Of a stretch of DNA of 64,000 nt, positions 52,859 to 62,169 are shown one piece after another. Origin of the DNA: Bacillota bacterium (GTDB taxonomy: Bacteria > Bacillota > Clostridia > Lachnospirales > Lachnospiraceae); NCBI GenBank assembly GCA_023423045.1, contig JAFAGA010000059.1, positions 62,001 through 126,000 on the forward strand, in the 5' to 3' direction. Numbering within the stretch: position 1 is the stretch's first letter; every line of letters starts with the position of its first letter. A model generated the notes under the pieces. The model made no database searches, was not told the origin of the DNA, and saw nothing but the letters and a program-made list of their open reading frames with translations. Both the position numbers and the translations under genes were made by a program.

Positions 52859-53712
52859 TCCTTCCCTCCTCCTGCTCCAAGGCAATATATGATAAGCAGG
52901 AACAGACCAAATACCGCTGCCAGCATTGCCGCAGCCGTACACATTTTCTGTATATCCAGTGACAGAAACCAATTATTTAGCAGATGCTGAAGCATATAGA
53001 TCCTGTTCTGGGGATAGGCTCCCGCCACCAGATATGCCTCGCGGAACACCTTAAAGGAATTTACCAAGGACATCACCCCAGCGACGAACAGGGTCGGCCA
53101 TAACCCCGGCAGGGTGATGTACAGAAACTTTCCTGCGGCACCTGCTCCATCAATTGCAGCCGCCTCGTAGACAGAGCCAGGTATGCTGCTTAACCCGGAC
53201 AGCCAAAGCACACAATCATAGCCGATATTCTTCCATACATAGCTAAATACCAGCACCAGGAAAGCATAATCCGTATTCATCCAGTCCACCGGCGAATAAT
53301 TCAGCTGTACCAGCAAAAGATTTAACAGTCCCTGGTTGTGAAAGAAAAGCTTCCAGAGCAACGCCACCGAAGCAACCGGAATTGCCATGGGGATCAAAAA
53401 GGATACCCTAAAAAAATCACCCCTGTGCTGCATCATTACAGAAAGCAGCAGGCTCAAAAGCAATAACAGGGGGATACAGACCAGAATAAAGCGCCCGGTA
53501 TTTCTCACCGCAAGCTGAAAGGCCTCATTCTCCAGCACTGTCCGGTAATTCTTTAAGCCCACAAAGCCTCCCCCCATCGCTTCAAAGAAAGACCTTCGCA
53601 CCGCATCCAGAAAGGGCAGCAGAATAAACACAGAGATACCCAGAAGGCTGGGAAGCAGAAACAGCCAGGCGGTTCTTGTCTCCCGCCCCATAAACTTTGA
53701 TTTTCGTTTCAT
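52855..53712 (-). CDS. carbohydrate ABC transporter permease, MalF type
   Basis: A 285-residue permease with six helices and the EAA-like SVYEAAAIDGAGAAGKFLYITLP. The first helix is TAWLFLLPSLLGISVFIL. It is the first gene of the operon MalF - MalG - adaptor - PCD-like protein. The ATG at 53712 is the first well-placed start, though its ribosome site is weak (GTGGTGA). A promoter with the layout AGGTTA-17-TATACT lies about 60 bases upstream. Confidence 0.9.
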   Translation of the reverse strand: MKRKSKFMGRETRTAWLFLLPSLLGISVFILLPFLDAVRRSFFEAMGGGFVGLKNYRTVLENEAFQLAVRNTGRFILVCIPLLLLLSLLLSVMMQHRGDFFRVSFLIPMAIPVASVALLWKLFFHNQGLLNLLLVQLNYSPVDWMNTDYAFLVLVFSYVWKNIGYDCVLWLSGLSSIPGSVYEAAAIDGAGAAGKFLYITLPGLWPTLFVAGVMSLVNSFKVFREAYLVAGAYPQNRIYMLQHLLNNWFLSLDIQKMCTAAAMLAAVFGLFLLIIYCLGAGGGKE

Positions 53713-53780
53713 TTTTATTTCACCACTGCTTTCCTGCAACAGAATTAGATGCGAGCCAGGCAAGCACCTATTTTCCTGAC

Positions 53781-53813
53781 AGTATAGCAGAGAAATCTCT
53801 AAATAACCTTTAG
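53781..53813 (-). promoter_or_regulatory. regulated promoter of the permease-adaptor operon
   Basis: On the minus strand CTAAAGG and TTTAGAG are direct repeats with starts 10 bp apart (53813-53807 and 53803-53797). AGGTTA (53809-53804), 17 bp, TATACT (53786-53781) follow. The same layout is upstream of the solute-binding protein at 56055-56087. This is a likely site of the adjacent response regulator. Confidence 0.7.
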
Positions 53814-53838
53814 CTTTAGTTTTGTTTCTGATTCAAAA

Positions 53839-53883
53839 ACAGCCGCCGGTCCGGATGCAATGCATCGTTGGTCCGACGGCTGT
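53839..53883 (-). terminator. terminator of the two-component operon
   Basis: ACAGCCGTCGGACC and GGACCGGCGGCTGT form a stem with two imperfect pairs; read on the minus strand it ends in TTTTTG. It lies downstream of the histidine kinase gene. Confidence 0.7.
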
Positions 53884-53997
53884 CCCTGTTATATTTTCTT
53901 CATATTAATTCCAATTCTTCCACCATCCTGTGATACAGACGGCAGCACAAACCTGCAGGCAGTTTTATAGCAATAGGTTCCCTGTGCCTTCATTGCC

Positions 53998-55284
53998 TCA
54001 TAGCGGAACTCTAACCACAAAGGTAGCTCCACCGCCCGGAGTATCCCTGACCAGGATCTCTCCCTGATGAAGTTCCACCAGTTCCCGCGCGATGCTCAGT
54101 CCCAGACCGAAATGCTTTTTGCTGGTCCGGGATGCATCTCCCCGGTAAAAGCGCTCAAATATATGCTTTTTCTCCTCTTCTATAATTCCCTCGCCGTGGT
54201 CTTCGATCTCAATCACCAGATGACGCTTCTGATGATATGCCCGGATTACAATCCTCTCTCCCTCCGGTGTGTGATCCATTGCGTTATCTGTGAGGATGGT
54301 CAGTATCTGCTTAATCCGTTCCCTATCGCCGTTAATGCAGCAAAGTTCCTCCTCCGGCAATTCCAGTGTGATTACCGCCCGCTTCTCATTCAGGCAGGTG
54401 CAGATCATATCATAGCACTCTATCAGCAGCGTATCCATATCCACCGGCTCCATGCTCAGCTTCCAATGCTTTGCATCCGCCGCTGCAAGTAAAAGCATTT
54501 CATTAATCAGCCGTGTCATCCGGTCACATTCTCCCTCAACATGCGCAAGAAACTGATCCGCCCCGGAGATATCTCCACGGATGGAGGCAACTCCTGTCTT
54601 TATGACCGTCAGCGGGGCCCGAAGCTCATGAGAGGCAGCCGCTACAAAAGCATTCTGCTTCTCCTGTCCCTCCTCCAGGGGCCTGATCACCTTACCGATA
54701 TAGAGTGAGCTGATCAGGAACAATGCCGCTACTCCCGCCAGATCGACGACGACATAAAAGAGAATTTGCCTGACCTGCATTCTTAAGCGCAGCCCGTTTT
54801 CCGAAAATACCATAATATTTTGCCAGCCGTTTTTCGTTGGAATACTGACCGCCATTCCAAGACAGGAGCCCTGCTCCTTATAATCCAGGAATAGGACCGA
54901 GGTCTTCTCCGTCCTTGAATACAGGGGTCTCCGGTCAAGGTGAATCCCTTCGGCCGCAGCATATTCCTTTATCCCTTTTACCAGAGCATCCTTATCTATT
55001 CGGTTTTCCATCTGATAGACGCTGGTCAGCTGTCTCCCGTTTTCTTCGATCAGAATGGTATATTGATTTTCCGCCTGCCTCTGGAGCATCCAGGCATTGT
55101 TGATGATATTGTCCGAACGGACCTTTTCAATGATCTGCTCTGTATTCTTTTGGAACAGCACCTTCTCCTGCTGGCTGTTTTGCTTGTAATTTATGACGGA
55201 TATTCCTATAATGATTACAGTCAATATCACACTGGTGGTAATCCCGTAGAGAAGGATCAATCTTAATTTCAGCTTTTTAAACAC
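53998..55284 (-). CDS. sensor histidine kinase
   Basis: A 428-residue kinase. The N-terminal helix (about 8-28), an extracellular sensor part of about 145 residues and a second helix (about 180-198) are followed by the H-box ASHELRAPLTVIKTGVASI, an N-box around TDNAMDHTPEG and DHGEGI, and the G-box GLGLSIARELV. The start is GTG after AGGAGGCGTCC, 12 bases after the response regulator stop. The extracellular part may sense a wall or substrate signal for the neighbouring ABC system. Confidence 0.9.
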   Translation of the reverse strand: MFKKLKLRLILLYGITTSVILTVIIIGISVINYKQNSQQEKVLFQKNTEQIIEKVRSDNIINNAWMLQRQAENQYTILIEENGRQLTSVYQMENRIDKDALVKGIKEYAAAEGIHLDRRPLYSRTEKTSVLFLDYKEQGSCLGMAVSIPTKNGWQNIMVFSENGLRLRMQVRQILFYVVVDLAGVAALFLISSLYIGKVIRPLEEGQEKQNAFVAAASHELRAPLTVIKTGVASIRGDISGADQFLAHVEGECDRMTRLINEMLLLAAADAKHWKLSMEPVDMDTLLIECYDMICTCLNEKRAVITLELPEEELCCINGDRERIKQILTILTDNAMDHTPEGERIVIRAYHQKRHLVIEIEDHGEGIIEEEKKHIFERFYRGDASRTSKKHFGLGLSIARELVELHQGEILVRDTPGGGATFVVRVPL

Positions 55285-55295
55285 GGACGCCTCCT

Positions 55296-55967
55296 TTATT
55301 CCTCCAGTTGATACCCAATACCCCGGACAGTTTTAATGGTCGCATGGCTATGGATTGATCTCAGACGCTTTCTGAGAAAGCAGATGAAATTATCCAGATT
55401 TCCGTCCGTGACAAAGCTGTCGGCTCCCCATACCCGGGTGAGCAGCATATCGCGGGTCAGAATCCGCCCTTTATTCTTGATAAAAAAGCTCAGCAGATCA
55501 CCCTCTCTTTTGGACAGGCTGCAGCTCTCCTTCTCCCTGACCAATTGCATGATCCCCGCGTCGAAGACAAAATCAGAGAAACGCAACCGCTCAAAATTCT
55601 CGATTTTCGCAGGTCTTCTTGCCAAAGCCCGTATTCTTGCCAGAAGCTCTTCCACTTCAAAAGGCTTGGTCAAATAATCGTCCGCTCCGGTATCAAGGCC
55701 TTCAATCCGGTTTTGCAGGGTATCCATTGCTGTTACCATGATGACCGGAGTTGTAATGTTCTGTCTGCGGAGTCTGCCAAGAAGGGCCAGTCCGTCCATT
55801 CCGGGAAGCATCCGGTCCAGTATGATAATGTCATAGGCCTGCTTATTTGCATAGAACAAAGCGTCCTCTCCGTCATGGCAGAAATCCGCCTCCATATTGT
55901 GTTTCTTCAGTTGGTACTCCAGAATGGAGCACAAATCCTTATCATCTTCTACAACCAGAAGATACAT
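55296..55967 (-). CDS. OmpR-family response regulator
   Basis: A 223-residue regulator. The receiver has the phospho-acceptor Asp in IILDRMLPGMDGLALL and the conserved Lys in YLTKPFEV. The C-terminal winged helix includes LSKREGDLLSFFIKNKGRIL and IKTVRGIGYQLEE. It is divergent from the solute-binding lipoprotein gene, and the shared promoter boxes at 53781 and 56055 suggest that both flanking operons are its targets. Confidence 0.92.
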   Translation of the reverse strand: MYLLVVEDDKDLCSILEYQLKKHNMEADFCHDGEDALFYANKQAYDIIILDRMLPGMDGLALLGRLRRQNITTPVIMVTAMDTLQNRIEGLDTGADDYLTKPFEVEELLARIRALARRPAKIENFERLRFSDFVFDAGIMQLVREKESCSLSKREGDLLSFFIKNKGRILTRDMLLTRVWGADSFVTDGNLDNFICFLRKRLRSIHSHATIKTVRGIGYQLEE

Positions 55968-56054
55968 TCCGCACAGCTCCTTCCCTTTCCCGGAAGCTGT
56001 CCATCCTTTTGCTCCGGGTATGATTCTGGTTCTATTTTACATATTATCCTATTT

Positions 56055-56087
56055 TTTAAGGTTGTTTAGAGATAAGCATTTTATAAC
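56055..56087 (+). promoter_or_regulatory. regulated promoter of the solute-binding protein gene
   Basis: TTTAAGG and TTTAGAG have starts 10 bp apart (56055 and 56065), and AGGTTG (56059-56064), 17 bp, TATAAC (56082-56087) follow. This matches 53781-53813 at 16 of 18 bases over the box, with identical spacing. Confidence 0.7.
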
Positions 56088-56143
56088 ATATTTGTATGGT
56101 TAATGCAACCTGTGAAAAAGCATTGGATTGAAAGGAGCAAAAA

Positions 56144-58330
56144 ATGAAAAAAATCTATATTCTGAGCTGTATGCTGATACTCTGCTGTACCTTATACGGC
56201 TGCAGTCAAAAACCCTCTGAAGATACGAGCAACCGCCTGAAGGGCAGATATATTGAGAAAAACCTCCCTCTTCCGGAAGAAACTGCCGGAAAAGCTCTCC
56301 AGCTGACCAAAAAGGATCAAAAGCCGTTGATTTACAGCTTCAGTGAAACACCTTTTGCCATAACCGCTTATCAATTGGAGGATGACGGAACCTGGACGGA
56401 GGTTACTCCCGCGTGGCTGAAATCAATTTCTTCCCTGCCGGAAGGCTGGAGCTATGAACCGCAGGTGATAGAGGGTGCTGATGGCTCCCAGTATCTGTTT
56501 TACTTCGAACAGAATGGGAACAATTTGAAGCGGCATTTGCTGCGTTCCAAGGACGGAGTCACTTATGAAGCTCTGCATCCGGAAGGCTGGGAGGAGCCCG
56601 ATCCCGATTCCGGCTTTTATTTCTATCCCTCCAAGATTACCGTGTTGGAGGACGGTTCCATTGCCGCCATCTTTTTCAATGGGGAGGTGAAGGTCTACAG
56701 CAGTACGGATCAGAAGCTTTTGTATACCATCGCCGATCTTAACTATTTCAGAGATTTTCTATCCTCCGTCGGAACGAAGCTTATCCTGGGGGAATGTGAT
56801 GACAACGACCGGGTCAAGAACATTGTTCTATATGATACCGTGCTCCAAAACAGTATCAGCTATCCTTTTGAAGCTAAAATCGATTCCCCTCTTTACTCCG
56901 ATCATAATAACCAGAATATTCTTCTGTGCAATGGAGACGGTATATTTAAGCTGGAAGAGGGTACCTCCCTTTGGAACAGTGTACTTGACGGCACCCTGAC
57001 ATCCCTTGCCATGCCCACCATGTGGAGCAATGGTTTTACCTACGATGCATCGGAGAATTACTATGTCCTGTATGGCAGCAGTAACGGCTACTCCCTGATG
57101 CAGTATACCTTTGATAAGACAGTGGATACCATCCCCTCTAACGAGCTGAATATTTATGCCCTCACGGATAACAGTACCCTGAGGCAGGCTGCATCCATCT
57201 TCCAGCAAGAGCATACCGATGTTAAGGTGAATTTTACGACTGCCATGACGAGAGAGGAATATGAAGCCGCAGATATTGCAACCAGGGAGGATTATATCCG
57301 TGCCCTGAATACGGAGCTCCTGGCCGGAAGCAATTATGATATTCTGGTTCTGGACGGCCTCCCTGCCGATTCTATGATTGAAAAGGGCGTCTTGGCGGAT
57401 ATTCATGATCTGCTGCAGCCAATGATTGAGGATGGTACGCTATATAAAAATATTATGGATAATTACAACGATAGCGGCAAGATCTATCGGGTACCGGCCA
57501 GATTTAGCGTCAATATGCTGTTTGGTGTTAATACAGACGTGATGAAGCTGAATAGCCTGGAGTCCCTCGCCGAGTATGCTTCTTCTCATACAGATGCCCC
57601 CATGTTCGGTTCCCTGACTCCGGAGGATCTGGTTAATACCTTCATCCCCTATGAAATCAATTTCCTGTTTGATGGGGATGGCAAGATCAGCCGGGATAAC
57701 CTGCTTCATACCCTCAATGCGTTAAAGGTCATCAGTGACAGATGCGGTATTGTAGAGAGTTATGATGACGTTCTCTTTCGCGGCAACAATACATGGAATA
57801 TGACAAGGGGAGAATACTTAACCCTGACTTCACCAAAAAGCTTCATCGACCTGTATTCTTTCGGCATGGTCAAGCATGTTAACGGATATTATACCAGTTA
57901 TAAAAACTCCTTCACCCCCAGCTGTGAGCTGGGAATCAACAGCAAAAGTGCTCAGGCAGAGCTTGCCAAGGAGTTCCTTCGTTTGGTTTTATCGGAGGAA
58001 ATCCAAACGAACGATTTGTATGACGGCTTTCCGCTCAATTCTAAAGCACTGATTGCCAGCTCATCGCAGGACAGGAGCAGTTATTCCGCGGCAGCCTCGG
58101 TAACCAATGAAGACGGAAGTGAAACTATGATTGTCTTCGAAGCCTTGGACCAGAAGCAGATAAAGGACCTGGTGGATATCTGTTCCTCTGTTTCCGACAA
58201 GGTTACCTCCGATGAACATATCACTGCCGTTATAAAGGAGAAGGCCGGCGAGTTCTTCCGCGGAAAGCTCTCCGCAGAGGCCTTGGCCGATGCCATTATT
58301 GAAAAGCTGAATGTATATCTGTCAGAATAG
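56144..58330 (+). CDS. lipoprotein solute-binding protein with N-terminal beta-rich domain
   Basis: A 728-residue lipoprotein; the lipobox is LYGCSQ with Cys20. Residues about 60-335 are strand-rich with repeated YxF/LYxxG phrases and look like a beta-propeller-like domain. From about residue 345 the protein is a type 1 extracellular solute-binding protein (ELNIYALTDNSTLRQAASIF, DILVLDGLPADSMIEKGVL, AELAKEFLRLVLSEEIQ). This fusion is about 300 residues longer than usual sugar-binding proteins. AAAGGAGC precedes the ATG. It is divergent from the response regulator gene and probably serves the MalF/MalG permeases at 52-54 kb. The ligand is unknown. Confidence 0.85.
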   Translation: MKKIYILSCMLILCCTLYGCSQKPSEDTSNRLKGRYIEKNLPLPEETAGKALQLTKKDQKPLIYSFSETPFAITAYQLEDDGTWTEVTPAWLKSISSLPEGWSYEPQVIEGADGSQYLFYFEQNGNNLKRHLLRSKDGVTYEALHPEGWEEPDPDSGFYFYPSKITVLEDGSIAAIFFNGEVKVYSSTDQKLLYTIADLNYFRDFLSSVGTKLILGECDDNDRVKNIVLYDTVLQNSISYPFEAKIDSPLYSDHNNQNILLCNGDGIFKLEEGTSLWNSVLDGTLTSLAMPTMWSNGFTYDASENYYVLYGSSNGYSLMQYTFDKTVDTIPSNELNIYALTDNSTLRQAASIFQQEHTDVKVNFTTAMTREEYEAADIATREDYIRALNTELLAGSNYDILVLDGLPADSMIEKGVLADIHDLLQPMIEDGTLYKNIMDNYNDSGKIYRVPARFSVNMLFGVNTDVMKLNSLESLAEYASSHTDAPMFGSLTPEDLVNTFIPYEINFLFDGDGKISRDNLLHTLNALKVISDRCGIVESYDDVLFRGNNTWNMTRGEYLTLTSPKSFIDLYSFGMVKHVNGYYTSYKNSFTPSCELGINSKSAQAELAKEFLRLVLSEEIQTNDLYDGFPLNSKALIASSSQDRSSYSAAASVTNEDGSETMIVFEALDQKQIKDLVDICSSVSDKVTSDEHITAVIKEKAGEFFRGKLSAEALADAIIEKLNVYLSE

Positions 58331-58355
58331 CAACAGATGCTATAGTATAAGAGGA

Positions 58356-58408
58356 GGCTGCCGCACCGGCTGATATCATGCCCGGTGCGGCAGCCCCGTT
58401 TTTCTTTC
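58356..58408 (+). terminator. intrinsic terminator after the solute-binding protein gene
   Basis: A perfect 14-bp stem GGCTGCCGCACCGG/CCGGTGCGGCAGCC is followed by CCGTTTTTCTTT. Confidence 0.92.
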
Positions 58409-58427
58409 CTTAACGATGATCCCCTCT

Positions 58428-59483
58428 TTAGCTTGAAAATAGCTGAGTCCAATATATAGTTCCGTCCTTTGTATAAACTCCGATCCCAACCTTATTATAA
58501 GAAGAATTCAGTATATTGGCTTTATGCCCCGGAGAATTCATCCAGGCTTTTACTACCTCCTCCGGCGTATTATAGCCGAAAGCCAGATTCTCACCCGCTG
58601 CCTTTATACTGATATCATAATCTTCAAGCACCGTAGACCAGGAACGTCCGTCCGGTCTTGTGTGGGAGAAGGATTCCTTAATTTCCTCCGCTCTTTTATT
58701 TGCCGGAGCGGTCAGCGCTTTGGGCATACTTAATTCATTAAGACCCGCGCCTGCCCTTTCTTTATTCACCAATGCAAGCACCCGGCTTGCAAGCTCGTCC
58801 TGTGCTGCAGCCAGCGCCGTACCTTTTACTTGATCAGAATATACCCCGTTATACTTAACGCCATCTATCTTTTTATATGCCCTGACTCTATAATAATAGG
58901 ACCGGCTATCACCCAAATTATTATCTGTAAATGCTGTGCTTCGGGAAGTCCCTATGTACTTATAGGAGCCGTTTTTGGTATCGGAACGGTATACTTTATA
59001 TTGATCGGCTCCTGAAATCCTTTCCCAGGATAAAGAGATCGCATTCTCCTTGCTCTCGCCTGCCTTTAAAATCACCTTGCCAAAAGCGGCACGAAAGGAT
59101 ACAGCGGAAGAATATTTGCTGTGAATTTTCTTCTCCCCTGCATTGGCGTAAGCCCTCACCTTATAGTAGTATGACTCATGGTATTGCAGGCCCTTATCGG
59201 TAAAGGCAAGCGATTTGCTGGAGCCTACATATTCATATTTTCCGTCCAATTGGGAGGAACGGTATATTTTATACCCCTTTGCGGCTTCTATTTTACTATA
59301 GGACAGGGTTGCGGTTGTTGCTGTTCTTTTTACAGCCTTAAGGTTTGGTCTTTGGTTACTGATACTATCGGCTGCGGCACTCGCAATCACTGAACTGTTC
59401 CATTGCAGCTTCCATAGGCCTTCTCCTAGAGAAGCTGATATCAAGCTTAGCATCAATAGGATCGCAACAATAATTTTCTTCAT
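58428..59483 (-). CDS. secreted CAP-domain protein with two fibronectin type III-like repeats
   Basis: A 351-residue secreted protein. A signal peptide (MKKIIVAILLMLSLI) is followed by two FN3-like repeats of about 80 residues (AAKGYKIYRSSQLDGKYEYVG; GADQYKVYRSDTKNGSYKYI) and a CAP/SCP domain (YkwD-type) of about 120 residues with LVNKERAGAGLNELS, SFSHTRPDGRSW, AGENLAFGYNTPEEVVKAWM and NSPGHKANILNSSYNKVGIG. CAP proteins are secreted factors of unknown catalytic role; the His and Glu of the usual cleft are present. The ATG at 59483 has GGAG at six bases. Confidence 0.9.
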   Translation of the reverse strand: MKKIIVAILLMLSLISASLGEGLWKLQWNSSVIASAAADSISNQRPNLKAVKRTATTATLSYSKIEAAKGYKIYRSSQLDGKYEYVGSSKSLAFTDKGLQYHESYYYKVRAYANAGEKKIHSKYSSAVSFRAAFGKVILKAGESKENAISLSWERISGADQYKVYRSDTKNGSYKYIGTSRSTAFTDNNLGDSRSYYYRVRAYKKIDGVKYNGVYSDQVKGTALAAAQDELASRVLALVNKERAGAGLNELSMPKALTAPANKRAEEIKESFSHTRPDGRSWSTVLEDYDISIKAAGENLAFGYNTPEEVVKAWMNSPGHKANILNSSYNKVGIGVYTKDGTIYWTQLFSS

Positions 59484-59610
59484 TAAAACTCCAGTCTCTG
59501 CCATATTCCACATGCCAACCAGCATGTACAGGCATAATTTTCCCCACGTGACCAATTGCTTCCCCTTAAGGCTAACACAGGACAAACCTTTGAGCAATCG
59601 TAAATAATTA

Positions 59611-62148
59611 CTAAAGGACGCGCTCAAAACTCGCGCTATTCATCACAAAATACAGCAAATTCGACACAGCCTTCCTTAAATCCCCCAGGCTGCATCTTCC
59701 TTCCTGATAGCCCTCCAACACCTGGCGGATCACAGGCGGCCCTCCCGGCATGATAATATCATTTCCCGCCGCAACTGCATCCGCACCGTCAACAACGATA
59801 TCCATATCTCCCCAGTCGGTCACCACAATTCCTTTGTATCCCCACTCCTCCCTTAATATGCCGATGCACAGCTCCTTATTGCCTGCGGCAAAAACTCCGT
59901 TAATCTTGTTAAAGGAGGTCATGATTGTGGATACCCTGCTGCCGCGGACAATCATCTCAAAGGGCTTCAGATATATCTCCCGGGCTGCCCTCTCCTCTAC
60001 GATGGAGTCCAATGCATCCCAGGATTTTTTCACGCTTCCCCTCCGATAGGTCTCCTGTTCATTGAGGGCAAAATGCTTGGGACAGGCGGTGACCTTATTA
60101 TTTTCCTCCACACCCAAGGTTATGGCGAGGCCGCAATAGCCCGTATGCCTGGGGTCCTCGGAATAGTATTCAAAATTCCTGCCGCCGATGGGACTTCTCT
60201 GGATATTGACCCCGGGAGCCAGCCAGCTGTCCACTTGCAGCAGCTCCGCTTCCGTTCCGCAGGCATGCCCAAATTCATAAAGCAGCCTCCGGTTGAAGGT
60301 GCAAGCCATGGACATACCCGTGGGCCAGGCGATCATCTGCACCCCTGCCGGCCCATCCTTGTAATGTACCGAGGGGATACCGTACCGGGTGAGGGCGGGA
60401 GATACATAGCCCGCCATACCGCTGGGATGGGTGCAGGAGGCGATTTCGTCTCCGTTTTCATATGCTATGGTGGCAGGATAGTTTCCGCCCAGCCCTCCAA
60501 AAGGAAGGCCCGGGCCGTAGCCGTTCACCAGGACAGCCAGCTCCTCCGCCGAAAATTGTGCAACAAAATTCTCCATCGGAAGTTTTCCTTCCTTTACATC
60601 AAAGAGGGGGCCCGCAATGGCCGGTACCGAGGTCAAACCGGACGCCTCCGCCTGTGTTTTGCAGCTGATCATGGAAGGGTTCAGAGTGCAAAGAAGCCTT
60701 GCCCTCTCTCTGGTTTCTGTCTCTTTACCATCCTGTCCGGAAGTCTGCTCTCCCCTTCTCAGGAATTTCAATTTATTCCTGTTTGCAGGATTAATCCTCA
60801 GCCGGTTCTTATATGAAGCGGTAATAATCGTCATAGGAACCCCGATCTTCCCGATCATCTGCGTATCCCTGGAGGAGTTGCCGACGCGGATATAATAATC
60901 CCCTTCTTCAATCTTATAGGAAGCCGTCTCCTCCTCATATACTGCAAGCTCTGCAAAAGGAAGCCGAAGTTGCAGAACTTCACTTTCACCCGGAGCCAAA
61001 AGCGCTGTTTTCTCATACACAATCAGCTCCTGATACGGCTTTTCTATCTTTCCCTCCGGTGCGCTTACATAAACCTGCACAACTTCCTTACCTGAATATT
61101 CCCCGCTTGTATTGGTCACCTTGACAGAAAGCACCAGGCTCCCATTTTCCACCTTTGAACAGAGGTATTCCATGTAAAATTGGGCATAGGACAGCCCATA
61201 GCCGAAGGGATAGAGAACCTCCCTGTGAAAAGTATCAAAATAACGGTATCCTACATAAATGCCCTCCTGATACAGTGCCACCGGACTTTTCTCAAAGCCG
61301 CTGCTTCCATTTTCTTGGGCGGACAGCCCATAATCACTATAGACAGGTATGGTTTCGGGCTTATCCTTGTTCGTGGCAAAGTAAGGAGAGGAAGGGTAAT
61401 CCTCATAGGCGAGCGCCATTGTAGCCGGCAGCTTTCCGGAGGGTGTTCCCCGGCCAACCAGCAGCCCGGCCAGAGCTGCCGCTCCCTGCTCTCCCGCTGT
61501 TCCCATATATAATGCGGCTTGAATGGAGGGGTATTCCTTTATCCAGCTCAGGTCAATGAAGCCGTTAACATTTAATATCAATACCACTTTGGTAAAATGC
61601 CGGGCCACCAGCTCTACCATCTCCTGCTCGGATTTGGTCAGATAATAATCCTCTTCCACACGCCGGTCGCATTCCTCCCCTCCGGAGCCCCTGCCCAGGA
61701 TACAGAGCGCCGTTGTCCCATGGTCCACTCCTTCCACCAGTTCCTTCGAGAGGGCAAATTCAGGAGCAGGGCAGGTATAACGGCCAAAGACCTCATAAAT
61801 CATACCGCTGCTGATCAGACCTTCAAATTTGGCACGGGCCTCTTCTATTCCCGGCTCTTCCTCCAGGATACGGGACACTTCCCCGCGATAATAGTTTTCC
61901 ACAGCCTCTGCCGGTATCAGCCCGGCCTGCTTCACTTCTTCCAAAAGAACGGTGGCTTCTCTGGAAGAAGAAGCACCGGAGCCTGAGCCTCCGATCAATG
62001 TCTGCAGCTGCGCACGCCCAAACACAGCTACCGGGGTTCCCGGCTTCAGGGGCAGAAGCCGGTTCTCGTTTTTCAGCATTACAATTCCTTCCTCTGCCAA
62101 AGTCTTCGCAAGCGCAAGACGGGCTTCTTTTTTTTCATAGTATTTCAT
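59611..62148 (-). CDS. glycoside hydrolase family 3, circularly permuted
   Basis: An 845-residue GH3 enzyme with reversed domain order: the alpha/beta sandwich domain comes first (residues about 1-300, with GRGSGGEECDRR and acid/base candidates Glu158 or Glu159), a fibronectin-like domain next (about 330-420), and the TIM-barrel last (about 510-845), with nucleophile Asp778 in VVTDWGDM. Permuted GH3s occur in rumen and gut Firmicutes. No signal peptide, so it acts in the cytoplasm. It lies 21 bases after a GH94 phosphorylase gene; together they fit breakdown of short beta-glucans, perhaps beta-1,2. Confidence 0.9.
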   Translation of the reverse strand: MKYYEKKEARLALAKTLAEEGIVMLKNENRLLPLKPGTPVAVFGRAQLQTLIGGSGSGASSSREATVLLEEVKQAGLIPAEAVENYYRGEVSRILEEEPGIEEARAKFEGLISSGMIYEVFGRYTCPAPEFALSKELVEGVDHGTTALCILGRGSGGEECDRRVEEDYYLTKSEQEMVELVARHFTKVVLILNVNGFIDLSWIKEYPSIQAALYMGTAGEQGAAALAGLLVGRGTPSGKLPATMALAYEDYPSSPYFATNKDKPETIPVYSDYGLSAQENGSSGFEKSPVALYQEGIYVGYRYFDTFHREVLYPFGYGLSYAQFYMEYLCSKVENGSLVLSVKVTNTSGEYSGKEVVQVYVSAPEGKIEKPYQELIVYEKTALLAPGESEVLQLRLPFAELAVYEEETASYKIEEGDYYIRVGNSSRDTQMIGKIGVPMTIITASYKNRLRINPANRNKLKFLRRGEQTSGQDGKETETRERARLLCTLNPSMISCKTQAEASGLTSVPAIAGPLFDVKEGKLPMENFVAQFSAEELAVLVNGYGPGLPFGGLGGNYPATIAYENGDEIASCTHPSGMAGYVSPALTRYGIPSVHYKDGPAGVQMIAWPTGMSMACTFNRRLLYEFGHACGTEAELLQVDSWLAPGVNIQRSPIGGRNFEYYSEDPRHTGYCGLAITLGVEENNKVTACPKHFALNEQETYRRGSVKKSWDALDSIVEERAAREIYLKPFEMIVRGSRVSTIMTSFNKINGVFAAGNKELCIGILREEWGYKGIVVTDWGDMDIVVDGADAVAAGNDIIMPGGPPVIRQVLEGYQEGRCSLGDLRKAVSNLLYFVMNSASFERVL

Positions 62149-62169
62149 GGTGCAATCATCCTTTCTGCT

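Noticed and set aside
52013..53712. Assignment of the permeases to the GH3/GH94 beta-glucan genes
   Set aside because: The permease operon is separated from them by the binding protein and CAP genes, and the shared promoter boxes tie it to the two-component system instead.
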